Assembly (NCBI GenBank): GCA_014338405.1
Contig: JTDE01000702.1
Location: forward strand, 66,978-130,977
Direction of reading: 5' to 3'
Origin: Paragonimus skrjabini miyazakii
Taxonomy: Eukaryota; Platyhelminthes; Trematoda; Plagiorchiida; Troglotrematidae
Length of the DNA stretch: 64,000 nt
Every line of letters starts with the position of its first letter. Position 1 is the stretch's first letter. Below are positions 35,916 through 48,353 of the stretch, in pieces. A model generated the notes under the pieces. That model was not told the DNA's origin. It searched no databases and saw nothing but the letters and a program-made list of their open reading frames with translations. The translations under genes were made by a program, and so were the position numbers.

Positions 35916-38900
35916 CGCTGGTTTTCGAAACATCAGTCATGGAGACATGCTATCCGTATGTAGATGGCCGAGTTCACCCATCAATTCCTTTGCTCTTGGA
36001 CTTCCGTCATGAGCTTTTTGCCATCTGTTTCACACAACAGCCAACGCCAACAATATGACTAATTAAACAGCATGGTATATGACCGCAATGAGTGGCCTGA
36101 AGCAGATGGAGTGGACTGCAATCCAGAAGCGTCCAACTAGCAGCAAAATGATGGCAGCGACATGACCACTGTTGAGTAGTGGGGGCATGAGTAACATGGG
36201 CTAGACTGCATGACTAAGAGTTGTGTGAATTTTGATGGCAGATGACGCCGTGGTGTGACATGCACATGTTGACATAATTATGCGTCCGCCATGGACGTGT
36301 TCCAAAGTGTCAACATATTGAATCAGTGTTATCCAAAGTGTCCGTATTTTGTGCTGACCCATTTTAGTCTACACAACAAAATGTGAGGGATGTGAGTGGA
36401 AAAGTAATTAAAAATAGAATAAACCTAGCCTGTCAATTACCTGAGTGTCATGGACACTGTTAGTAATTCACTTGTTTTGATCTCGTTTTATGGGTAACTG
36501 GAAACAGCATAGTACAAACATTACGTTTGATCCATACGGTCTGTAACCATCAACTGTTGTGAAGTTAGATAATCCATAATTGTTTCGTGATTTCATACAG
36601 TATGTCTCAGTTGATTATCAAGGCAATGTTTGTGTTTTTCGTCCCAGTTCGCAGTCTCAGTAATGTCATACTTTACGACCGACTTTTGTGAGACACATAA
36701 GAAAAGGCATATAAGACTACTCATCAGTAATATAAGAGGGAGACAAAGACTTACAGCTTTGCTGCCTCTTCAAACGTTCTTGCTCTTAGTTTCTCGTTTG
36801 TTATGTCATACGCTATATTGTGAGACCAGCGAATACGTTGTTCGACTTTCCAAAAAATGTCACTCACGTGACTTCAGCACTACTTCTGTTGGTTCCCAAC
36901 AGATAGTCACTTTGTTCACAATGTTTTGTCCTCAAAAATGCATCTTTTCGACACTGATCGTTAAGTGTTGGGTCAAGTCCCTATGTGTCTGAATAAGCCA
37001 GTTTTGTAGGAATGACACAGAATCCGTTACTTAAATGAAGGAACGGACGTTTTTGCCATCAGCTCTAACCGCACACTATATCGAGTCGAAGATTGAATCC
37101 GTAAGTGGTCTGAACAGTCGCCTAAGACATACATTTAAGTGGTCTATCTTAACTAATGGACAAACAAACTACCCCATTCTTAATTCCGAAGAAATTGTTG
37201 AACAGTATTAGTATGAAAACATATACAAGGTTATCAACTATATTTTGAGCTGTAACCTATATTGTGATGGCAACCATGTTATTTTTGTTAGAAAACAAAG
37301 ACGGTGCATTTTTGTCACACACACACACACACATCTGCGATGTTCACTGAATGTCAGAGAACAGAAAGTTGGAGATTAACAATAAGAGAGTAATTACACG
37401 TGACGTGTGTTGAATAACACGGTGGTGTTTACAACACAGCTAAAAATCAAAGGTGTGATCGTCGTTGAGGCAAGGAGTTGATTTATGACCCAATAATGGC
37501 TGTTTAACTGACCGTTGATGGCCCTGGGAATACAGAACACATTCTAGTATGGTAATGACCTGGGAACATTCTGGGCAGAATTGCTGTATTGTTGGAGGCT
37601 GCACCGTTATCAAATTCAATTCACGTGATATCGTTACACAACCGTATACAATTACCTTTGCAGTGATACAAAGTATAATAGGTCTGGGGAAATCTTTTGC
37701 ATATAACCCATGAGAAAATTCCAGGTGTTTAGGCACACGTATGTTCGAATAGACACTGTCTCAGCTAATTTGCCAACCCTTCTAACTGCGCGCATACTAC
37801 TATAGTCACTTATTTATGCGCTCTTAAGTTTGTTGAACAGTTGTGCAAATAAGTTATTGTTGAATCATACAGGCAATGCCTCTAGCGACCATAAACCGCA
37901 GTAGATGTCTTGAATCCTGGCGTATATGCTATCCTGATGACCGTTCACAACTCATCAATCTCTAAGACTTTATCGACCATCCTTCACCTTGTACCTAGAA
38001 ATATCTGATTGGTACTCTTTGATTGCAATGAGTTTAATGGTGATGACCATTCAAGATGTTGGTATCCATGCATTTTCATATCCATTTGACATGGTTTTTA
38101 AAATATTTTTTCACGTCGGTCACCTTTTTAATGTTTACAATAATGCGTGAAATGAATTCATTTAGCAATTTACGCTTTATGACTACTCTTTCTTTAACTG
38201 GCGCAAAGTGGTTTGAGAAAATGAACAGGAAAAATGAAAATAACTGTTATATGTAGCGTGGCAATGAACACAGGTGTGCAATGCCAATTAGACTGACAGA
38301 GCCTGAGTAAAACATAACATCATCATAGGTTTTATTATGATGTTTTAACTGTTTGTGATGTTTATAATTAGTTTCAATAATTTCTTACCACATTTGATAT
38401 ATGAACAATCAATCACCTCACATTTGCCGGTGACTATTCAGTGGGTGAAGATTGTTCAACCGAACTTGATAAAAAACCCTACTCTAACGTCGCTTGTTCT
38501 ATCGTGTAGTCAACCACTGCTGTCATTATAAGGGGCCAGACAGCTGTATCGTGCAGGTAACAGCATAATGACAGTTGTGGTCATATCCTATGTGGACGCA
38601 TCAGTGCACTGCGCTTACGCCAGTCGACTCAACACAAAACGAATGCAGTTTGTACGTGAGTTTTCACCCTAAACACAGCTAAATTACGGCGGAAAAACCC
38701 GTAGACTTAACAACGAAATATTGACATTACGCAACCATAAATAACATGTGTTTGCTAATGCTCTGCAGATGGTGGCAATGCTGGCGTACACAATGATGAG
38801 AATTTGATATTCAGCACTTATCCGTACACCTAACTGACAAGATGCTCATGTCCGTGTGTTGATGATAACTAATCAGGAAGGTCAGAGTCCGTAGTGTGCA

Positions 38901-40402
38901 CTCTGCTTATCAATATCCGCAATTTCTCCACAACCCACCTGTTTGGGCAAGGTTGGGCAACACATTGAACCTATCAATCCAAAGATTTATCTGATTCACT
39001 AAGGGCTGTTGTAGTCAGTGTGGTATCTATCCCACATGACTAATGGAGGGGGCGAAATTTGAATTAATTCCCCATATAATATGTGCTACCGAGGACACTC
39101 ATTGGCCGAGTTGCTATGGTCTTCAAGTCTGATTGTCTATGGTCTGCTTGAAAAGAAGAGAACAAATACGAGTTCACTATAGTTGGATAGACCATTACGG
39201 TGGTTTGAAAGAACCTGATAGGTGTAAACAAGCATGAAGACAGCTTTGGTGCGTTTTTGAGAATGCACACCACGAAACACTTGAGATATACGTGTTAGAA
39301 CCTGTGATGACGGCAACCAAGATGAGGCTAGTAATTGACCACAACAATCTTATAAGACTATTCTATTTATTGCAAAAATATTTACGTTTAACAAATATAG
39401 TCTGCAAATCTAATTGCATGTACTCAGGATGCATTAGAGTATGACAATTGAAAAGACAATTGAAAAAGACGGTCACGTCAAAGTTGTCAATGTATCATGG
39501 AAGGTGCTCAATTTGAAGTAACTTGTATGAAATACACTTACTGTAATTGTTAAGAGTTGTGATAGAAATAATAGTCTGGGTGCATAGTTGTTCGCTAAGG
39601 TTGGTGTACAAATTGCAAACATTTCACTCTGGAAACAATTGACACTAATATTGCGTACGGGTTTGAGCTCACATGTTTGTGACGGGTAGGGGTAGCTTAA
39701 CTTTCCTCTTTACAGAGAAAGATATGATACCCTTCTGACTTGAAATTTAATCACTTACGTATGATTGCTTTACCACTTTGGACCGGTCGGTTAGATTTTC
39801 TTTCGAACTTTCATATGATTGTTTATCTCGCATGGATCTTTGACGACTGATTCACTACGTTCATTTTGGTGTTTAGACGGGGTCACAATTGCTTCTCCTC
39901 AGGCTTTTCCCTCTCAATGATTCGCAGATTTTGTTTAAGTTACGGTAGAACCTATCGAACTGATTGTTGAATATTAGGCTTCCAGAAAACCTCCTACATG
40001 AGCGGCGTTTGCCTTAGCAAGCATTCTGGTAGAGTCCATGCGAAATTTCTGCCCTTTTTGATATTCGTGGACAGATATCAGTGGAACCTAATCGTATCTC
40101 TGGATAGCTAAATCTTGTTTGTGAGTTCTGGTAAATATTTTTAATTTGCTCCGTCCGGTGTAATGTTTTTTCCCCAGTCATTCTATTTGATTTTCCGCGC
40201 CGTGTTTCTTTTACTAATGAATTTCAGTTGTTAAATTGATTTGAATATGATTGCACTTGATTTATGTTCTATCATGTGGTCATGTGATAGTAGAAGTTTT
40301 GTAGTCACTTGCTGTTTTAGTGTGGAATAGAACAATCCGTTTTGTTGATTATTTCATATAGCTTGAATTTCTTTTGTTTTTGCAGCAGATTGCGTCGGAT
40401 TA
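35916..40402. other. Noncoding stretch, nothing firmly recognised
   Basis: Contains a CA microsatellite. The 39.9-40.4 kb part may hold the unreadable 3' part of the Penelope-like element. The plus-strand frame 36630-36992 is unrecognised. Confidence 0.4.
37314..37333 (+). repeat. (CA)n microsatellite
   Basis: A run of about nine to ten CA dinucleotides. Confidence 0.9.
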
Positions 40403-41415
40403 GACTTCATGGCTATCAGTCACAAAGTTAAACTCTATTTCTTTCTTTCTGAGTTCTGCTGTATCACAATTTGTTTCTACTCTTCTTAAGAGAGTCCGAA
40501 TATAGCATGTTTTATGGCAATTTACTTGGTTACTGTGAAGAGTGAAGACTTGATCCACGCGTATTTGTTTTTGATAAACCAAAGAATGCAGTGTTCCGTC
40601 AGATTTTTCGTTGATTGTTGTGTTTAACAAAAACAGGTTATTGTCGTTTTCCCTATCCACGTTGAAATTGATATGGTTGAAAAGTTGTTGTATAGCTTGT
40701 GTTTATTCATTGGCTCGAAGCTCTTGAGTGGTACAGAGGTACCATACAAACATCGTATTCGCAATTCCCAAATGACTTTCGGCAGCACAATGTTCTCCAG
40801 CTTCTGCATGAGTGACTAGGCGATGAATCCAGATATAGAAGATTCCATTGAAATTTCTTTCACATGCTAGTAGGCTCAGCTGCTGAGTCTGAGGTATATA
40901 CACAGACACAGTTCAACATGGTCGCAGATATACTCTGGTTTTAAGGATTTATTTGGTCGCGGTTTCTCTTCAGATAGTCCTCGGAACGTTTCTTTAAACA
41001 GAGTAAGGTCGACTGGAACGAAAAACGCCATGACATCAAACGAAGTCAAAGCTTCCTATAATTCCAGTTTGACCTCTCATTTTTTATCTATGAAGTTGAC
41101 CCTTGTGATCAATCGGGAAAGGATCATAACGGTTTCCATAGGTCATCAGCCAGGTATGGATACTATTGCCTGCAATAGGCTACCTTCCTTGTGTATTTTT
41201 GATAGTCCGTACGACTGAGCACTGTCTGTATTTTTCGTTTGCAGTTTCCAAAGTTTTTGATTATCTGTTCAAGTCCAACTATTTAACTGGTATTTCTCGC
41301 CAGTTTTACGGTAAGATTGACATTAACTGGGCGGTAGGTCTTATATTCCCGATTCAACTGGCTTTGTTCACAATGATCGTCGTTCGTTCCCTGTCAGGTG
41401 ATAGAGTGAAAATGC
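40403..41415 (-). pseudogene. Penelope-like element reverse transcriptase, broken copy
   Basis: The minus strand carries reverse-transcriptase blocks in the order expected for Penelope-like elements, spread over different frames and interrupted by stops. First come residues YGLSKIHKEG near 41211, the equivalent of the family motif YGLPKIHKEG, followed by an IVS remnant. Next is FDVMAFFVPVDLTL near 41040, matching the SFDVxSLFTxVP block. Then FNGIFYI follows near 40850. Last is a C-terminal stretch with LVYQKQIRVDQVFTLHSNQ and CYIRTLLRRVET at 40600-40450, the VYRKPTHTDxYLxxxSNHP region. The catalytic YVDD block is unreadable (EYDVCMV in one frame). No GIY-YIG endonuclease domain could be read downstream. 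The copy is dead and old. Confidence 0.85.
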
Positions 41416-43749
41416 TGTCATTGCTGGGTTGCCCACTGTCTCCACTTCGACTTTCATGAAAGTACTGAACCATCTGCTGGGAGTCGTAACTAGAACGATA
41501 GTTCATGGGATTTCACTGCGTATTGCACATTGACGAAATAGTAATTGCAGATTGTACCTATCTCGTTGAAACCGAATTTCGTAATAGGACCATTTTGTAA
41601 TGACCAGTCTGATAGGTTCTTGATCCATGTGTTGTGGCTGTTGTGTGTTCTATACCAGTTTTGATGGCTTTTCTTCAATGTGATTTCCTTGACATTTGCG
41701 ACATTTCGTCCTATTTGTCTTTAATTTCTCACAATTTTGTCCATCGATTATTTATTTGCAATTGTTTTATTGGTTGTCACAATGTTTTCGTATTTCTGCA
41801 AACGGTTGGGGACGTCGATGAACACGATACTTAACAAACTAGGTATTTCGAATAGCCCTAGAAACCTCACCGGAATTCAAACCTCCCAAGTGAGTACCAG
41901 AACTAGTACTAATTGCAATAGACAGTTGATTCTCTTGGAAGAAGAACCCAGATGTATAGAGGTACACGAGTGTTAACGAGCTCATAGTGTACCACCGGTT
42001 GACATCAGTAGCACAAATATTGTCACAAGCTGTAACGTAGTCGTTTCAACACAGGACAAAGAGCTGGGCGAATGACGGAAAATATAACCTTAGAACTGCT
42101 TGTACAATCATAATGTTGTATCTTACAGCGAAGTCGGACTGGTCAGCTGCTGAACTGTCCATGGCGTTGGGATTTAGATAAGTAGTGAACAGAATGGACT
42201 TTTGCTGCTTCGAGAAGTTTGTGCATTCACGTTTACCGACTGTGTTGACTTTCTTGGCAGAACAGACTACTCGGACACAAGATATTCTGCCTCGTCCACT
42301 GCTTCGATTTCATGGATAAAAACTACTCATTGTAACCATTTTGAGGTAATCTCCTTCTTACTTAGGTGGGCAGTTCCAATTCCATTATGGTTTCTAGAAC
42401 TGTTCGAGGTCCCTGATTCCGAGTATTACAAACGGGCGTGACTAGCAGGTTAGGCGATGAATCAACCAGGTTTTCACCTCAATTCCCCCTATTGTTTAGC
42501 TACTGAACAAACCTTTGGGTGACTAGTTCCAAATCTGTAGCTAAGGCTTAATAGAAGAACGTTTTTATGCGGGGATTCTTGAAAAAACTAACTGCTACGG
42601 AAAGATCTCGCAAGTAGTCAACAGTCCTTGGTATTATGCACCTTTATACATTTGTGACTGATGAGAGTAGTAACGATTCGGAACTTTGACCTATACATTC
42701 ATACTACCACGTACTGATACTATCACCTCGTTTGGCAGTTAGATGTATTCCGTACAAATGTGAAATTCGACGACAAGCGAACAATCAAGTGATATTTCTG
42801 TCGTTTTTTAAGAACCCGTTTACAGTGCTTCCACATGTTCTTGATGAGTGATCGGAAGATGGTTTGGTCTATGCTGATCCATTGCCACCTTTAGGTAACC
42901 TTCCACTCAGTCACAGGGCATTTGTGTACAACCACTGAGCCAGTATGCCTAGTAGTTTTCATGCAGATATAAATCGGAACTACAGCTTGGTCAGTTCATC
43001 ACGTAAAATCCCAGAAGTCACGTACTGTTTAATGTGAAAAACAGTGTGGCACAATATTTGTGGCATCCGCACAGTAAACAGTGGTGATAAAACCCTCCGA
43101 CTTTCTGACGGGATTTTAGCCACCACCATTTACATCCAAGAGATGATGAATTTGTTTTCTGTGGAATTCCTCTTGATAGCACACTTTGTAACGGAGTCTC
43201 AGAGGTTGCATTACATCTCAATGTTACAGCGATTTTGAACGTTTCCAGGGTTTGTGAAAGTTCCCTGCAAACCTTGCTTACGAAGTAGTTCCAAAGGAAA
43301 ACTCAGTGGGCTATTAGCTGATGGCATTACTGCGCCAGCGGATGCAACTGAGTTTGCAGCTGTGAGGTAGTGCTGTTTGCAGACCCGACTAGGTTATGAG
43401 ACCCACTATGAATAAACCATTCCAGTTCGAATTTCCACGAAATTGTTTGATCTCCGACTTTTGTTGTAGGGTACCCATTTATGAGACAGTCGGCGTAATA
43501 CATAGGTTTGTACAAGATGTATCTGTCTATGTTAAGCTGTCGTGTACAAAACAACTAAAAATAAGCTTTTGATTGTTTGTTTGCGCAAACTGCCCTTCAT
43601 AAAAACTCATTGGTTGTAACGCAGACAAACAAGCACACATCATGAATGGGTTTACCAGTTTAACGTATACTATACGGTGTAAAACAGCACATATCGGTTG
43701 ACCAAACAGTGAGTGAACGGAATGGAATATCACTACTGGGTACTGACTG
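41416..43749. other. Noncoding stretch, nothing firmly recognised
   Basis: A splice-bounded open segment at 42261-42345 on the plus strand (TTGGCAG and TTTTGAG|GTAATC) is the only exon-like signal, too short to support. Confidence 0.35.
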
Positions 43750-44212
43750 NNNNNNNNNNNNNNNNNNNNNNNNNNNNNNNNNNNNNNNNNNNNNNNNNNN
43801 NNNNNNNNNNNNNNNNNNNNNNNNNNNNNNNNNNNNNNNNNNNNNNNNNNNNNNNNNNNNNNNNNNNNNNNNNNNNNNNNNNNNNNNNNNNNNNNNNNNN
43901 NNNNNNNNNNNNNNNNNNNNNNNNNNNNNNNNNNNNNNNNNNNNNNNNNNNNNNNNNNNNNNNNNNNNNNNNNNNNNNNNNNNNNNNNNNNNNNNNNNNN
44001 NNNNNNNNNNNNNNNNNNNNNNNNNNNNNNNNNNNNNNNNNNNNNNNNNNNNNNNNNNNNNNNNNNNNNNNNNNNNNNNNNNNNNNNNNNNNNNNNNNNN
44101 NNNNNNNNNNNNNNNNNNNNNNNNNNNNNNNNNNNNNNNNNNNNNNNNNNNNNNNNNNNNNNNNNNNNNNNNNNNNNNNNNNNNNNNNNNNNNNNNNNNN
44201 NNNNNNNNNNNN
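43750..44212. other. Assembly gap, 463 N
   Basis: The non-round length suggests a size estimated from spanning reads. A family B SINE begins within 100 bases of its right edge. Confidence 0.98.
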
Positions 44213-44304
44213 GAGGTTACCTTACATATAGTTTATAAATTCAACGGCACTCCCTATTGGTCAACAATTTTTGAAAAGAAATTCTGGGATCTATTTTCGC
44301 CCTT

Positions 44305-44475
44305 GTTAGAGCTCGTCAGTAGTTCATATCCATGTCACGACCGAGAGATGAACCCCGACAACGTCTTCGTGAGGCAACTGTGTTCATCATTGCATCAATA
44401 ACCTCACACTAAACACAACCGCATTATCACATGCATGAGCTCAGCCAAATTCACTTGTGACTAATGCTCATAGTT
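44305..44475 (-). repeat. SINE family B, copy 3, at the edge of the second gap
   Basis: It contains TTAGAGCTCGTCAGTAGTTCA and CGTGAGGCAACTGTGTTCAT, followed by CCTCACACTAAACACAACCG and a stretch matching the 5' extension of copy 2. The B-box is decayed. The body upstream of 44305 is lost or lies toward the gap. Confidence 0.7.
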
Positions 44476-45598
44476 TGGTGAGTTGTATGGCATGTACGTT
44501 GAACTTGTGTCAAGATGACGGTGTAATAAAGGTCTGATCTTATAACGTTTGTTGTATCTTACGTGGGTGCGTTAGAAAGTGAAGCTGATATTAAAGTAGC
44601 GGTCTTATCGAGGTTTGACTGCAGTTGTTTCAGTGTTTTCTGTTGAGTATAACGGTAATATCTGAACTTCACCCCTTTCCCTCTTCAACTTGTTGATCAT
44701 TTTAGGATTAGCTAAACCGCATCGCTCGATCACGTACCAGCAGCCCTAATCTCAACATTTAGCTCTCCGATTGTGATCTACCTTTGACTGCCACCTGACT
44801 GTAAGTGTTAAATCGGCTAGTTGAAGCCGCAAACGTTCATTCGGACCACAGTTCCACATAATTGATGTTAAACCACACGCGCACAGATACACAAACAAAC
44901 ATATTACACGTACACAAACTTTCAAGTGACCTCCAGGACAACTGAATGTTTGATCGACAATGACATGGATGGATTTGATTACTGGCACATCTTACCTGAC
45001 CAAGGTAGAGGAGGAACTTAGTGTAAAGGAGCCTGTGTAGTCACATTGCAATACTGTCTGTATACATTACAGATCCGGTATACCATGTGTGATGATGACC
45101 TTAATGTGACCTGCAATCTCTCGCCTAGCTGTAGCCGTATTCACTGTGGCCATCACACGTTGGTTTATAAAGCGGCTAAGGTAGTGTTGCTTATCTGTGA
45201 TTGATACACACAAACCGTACTTTGATCACAATGTACTGTTTACCTGATGTGTAACGAATGGACTACATTAGAGTTTACGTATGTATCACAAAGTCAACTC
45301 CGTACTACAATAACAGCATCATGTGCAACACTAGTAAATTGTTGATCAATCATAACTTTCACATTGTAATGCATACCCTGTTTCTAGTACGATTTTTTTT
45401 CTCAGGGAGCTTACATATTGTTTGTAATAGTCAAATATGTCACAAACAATATTGTGGAATTGCTTAGAATGAACCGAATATTATACGGTAGCAGATCAAT
45501 ACCCACAGACACTTATGAGAACTGATCTGAGGGAACAGGAGTAAGTGAAATGATAACAGTAAACAGAAGCATCAACAAAAGGAAAGTACTGTAACATC

Positions 45599-45811
45599 AT
45601 GGAATCTAATGTGTTGTCCCAGTTTACTCGGATATGGCATTGGCTGGTTCACAATAGTAACGCGTACGATTTGACGAACAATACAAACAAAAGTACCAAA
45701 TTCGTCCCGTACCTCAATGAAAATAACTCACACAAATTTTATCGACAGCTCCTATCTGAACTTTATAGTACCCAGGATGTCTTCAGACGTCATGTAACAG
45801 TATCGTTATAA
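45599..45811 (+). CDS. Small open reading frame, 70 codons, function unknown
   Basis: It starts at an ATG in a favourable context (CATCATGG) and is Asn/Ser-rich (NAYDLTNNTNKST) with a basic end. It contains a possible GTAACA donor after residue 65. No domain, signal peptide or homologue is recognised. It may be a first exon for the 48.2-kb candidate or a chance frame. Confidence 0.13.
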   Translation: MESNVLSQFTRIWHWLVHNSNAYDLTNNTNKSTKFVPYLNENNSHKFYRQLLSELYSTQDVFRRHVTVSL

Positions 45812-47469
45812 GGTGATAGAATTCAAGATGTGAACAACCAGTGACAGAATCGAGACATTACCTTTTCCACTCTAAGATGTGTCATTATCAATTTTATGCA
45901 TCTCAATTGCAATGTAATATAACCTGTGGTTTTTTCATCCGGTATTATTCTATCAGTATCTCTACAGTTCTACGGTTCATACTTAGAAAAAATGTATCAC
46001 ACTACAGTTTAAACACTGTACGATAATTTACACTGACAATCATTGTAGACTAGTCAGATCACCAAACGCTTATCTTAGGCAAGTTAAACAATGGCAATGT
46101 TCCCTCAAATGGGAATGTTTGTTCACATTTTTCCTTTTAATCCCCTCTGCTGACCCATCTTATCAGTGTAGATCATCACACAATGTTTCAGTCTTCCTTG
46201 TCTGTTTCATTGTATCGATATGATCAGTTTAGTTCGAACAATTCAGTGAATATAAAGTAATATCACACCCCTTAAGCCTTACTAATTTGATATGGTCACG
46301 TAATAATAGCACAAAGGTATCTTAAAATGAGAACGTTATAGGAGGTAATACGCACAATTAAAATCAATACTCGTTTTTTGTCAATGAAGCTGATAGATTT
46401 TCCCGCCTATAAGTCTGAGCTATTTTTTTTAGGTCTACTTTATGCAATGATTTGATGGCGTTCCACGCAATATCTCCACATTTTTAATGTGCTCTCCTCA
46501 GTTACGGAAGTCGTTCGCTTTTGATGGAGACTGTCGCAAAAAGTCTCATTCAGATTAGGTGGATTGAATCAGTGATGAATGTCAGCGTTCGGTAAAATCG
46601 ATTACTCCACGATCCGTCTAGATCATATAGAGCAGGATAAAAACTATCTATTACCGTGCATTTCAGGTTTACTCCGAACTCAGGCACAAATTTGTGCATA
46701 TTTATATGGTTGGTCTATATCTCGGTAACCACGACAAAACAGTGTCACGTAAGTAATCAATAGACAGGTGAACGCCTCCCCTTCTGACATCTTCGTAAGC
46801 AAGGAGAACTGTAAGAGCCGGAACAACATTCGACGGTTGTCACATGTGCCCATCCCTATCTAAATACATTTAACCATGAAGGCAACTGATTGGTCCTGGT
46901 TTGTGAGTACGAGGATGAAAATTCTTTCAAATACTTATCCTCAAGGAAATCAGTGTATTTGTGCGAAATGCGTAGTTGTGCCTTGGCAGAGATAGATTAT
47001 GAAACAGGAAACCCATATGATCATGCGAATGATTAAACCCTGATTTTTGTCACGCGAATTGCACATGCCCGATGTTGACCATGTGATTCAAAACGAATTG
47101 TAGTTGGCCAGACGAGTTTGAGTTAATGGTATGAATTACTAGGTCATCTAAACCATCTCAAAATCAGCGGTTTTAAATTTCACGAGTACTTTGGTTCACG
47201 TCAGACCATTGGTCATGTGTAAACTGAACCACGTTTAAGTATACGTTGCAAGAGTCTTCAGGAAATCTACCAGGCATTCTTGTTCTTTTGAGGCGTTACC
47301 AGTTTTACTGTCGCGTTCACACTACCCTGACTAGCTGACAAGCGGCATGGGTACACTGTGTTTCGTAAACACGAGTAGCAAAACGAGTTAGACGCGAAAA
47401 CTACACTTCTGAATATGTGAGTCTCATCTGACCATCGTTTTACTGCATACCCACCCACCCTGTTGGCAC

Positions 47470-47820
47470 TTCTGTTTCATTCTGACACACGTGCGCACTT
47501 TACGGTGCATCTCTCAAAGTGCACATCGAAACGCGCACATGGGATTTGGCAAAATAACTCGGTTGTGGCGATGCGTCGTTACTACTTGTGTGCTAACTAT
47601 GTGTACACGCACGCACGCGAAGGCGCTCGCGTGCACGTGTCTGAGTGTGCACTGACGCGGCACGTACGCCAGGTGGGGAGAACAGTGCCAGAGGTGCAGT
47701 ATAAAACACGTGTGCGATTGTGCACTGGTTTAATGCACCGGGAGTTGTCGATGTTTTGCGTTTTTTGGACGATGGGGTCGTAGAGTCCGAACTAGAATCC
47801 GTCCGCCCACGTGATGAAGT
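47470..47820. promoter_or_regulatory. CpG-rich block, possible promoter or exon
   Basis: Dense in CpG with several CACGTG/GTGCAC words and alternating purine-pyrimidine CACGCACGCACGCG runs. On the minus strand the frame 47847-47593 includes a Ser/Thr-rich segment with the nuclear-localisation-like SSKKRKTSTTPG. Neither promoter nor exon is proven. Confidence 0.22.
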
Positions 47821-48173
47821 AATGAAAAAAAGAAATGCTTTTGACACAAATAATCAAATGGGAGGGGGGAGTGGGAGTTGCTTCTTAGTGAGACTGTGAT
47901 GTGGACCTAACGATTATTGAATTCTATGGTTGTTTCTGCTCAGAAAACACGTATCCCCGATCACGTTGTATATACCATTTTCCACTTTAGACATCGCATA
48001 CCGCTTTTCGTTTCACAAACTTGTCGGTATACAGGTATGAAGGTTTAACAAACTGAAGCGCTGGGGACTGGCCAAAATAAACCGTCCGTAAAATACAGAA
48101 TAGTGTTAGTTTCTTCAGTCTATCGAAAAAGACGCATTTTCAACCATATTTGGCTTTTCTTACTTTCTTACAG

Positions 48174-48294
48174 AAGATAGTTAAAGTTTTTATTCTATTG
48201 GATCGATTGATAGATGAAGGACGTTCTCTTTACAGTGTATTGTGGCGTTATCGATATCTGGTTAGATGCCTTCCAAAATCTCGTCATGATTTAG
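48174..48294 (+). CDS. Candidate internal exon, unrecognised protein
   Basis: Forty open codons behind an excellent acceptor (TTCTTACTTTCTTACAG) and before a modest donor TTTAG|GTGAAT. The frame stays open to 48353. The product is amphipathic and basic (VFILLDRLIDEGRSLY and further on VLWRYRYLV). A coding-looking ATG frame at 45599-45811 on the same strand could be an upstream exon, with phase 0 possible on both sides. No domain is recognised. Confidence 0.22.
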
Positions 48295-48353
48295 GTGAAT
48301 TCTTCAGCATGATTAAAATACTTAGAATCTACAAGAATGTATGCTGGCTGTGA

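Noticed and set aside
42261..42345. Plus-strand exon bounded by TTGGCAG and GAG|GTAATC
   Set aside because: Only 28 codons, no partner exon and no recognisable residues; expected by chance.
42655..42680. Plus-strand CTGATGAG as a hammerhead core
   Set aside because: No stem II or GAAA box follows.
43709..44401. 230-codon plus-strand frame
   Set aside because: Mostly a run of N from the assembly gap; not a real open frame.
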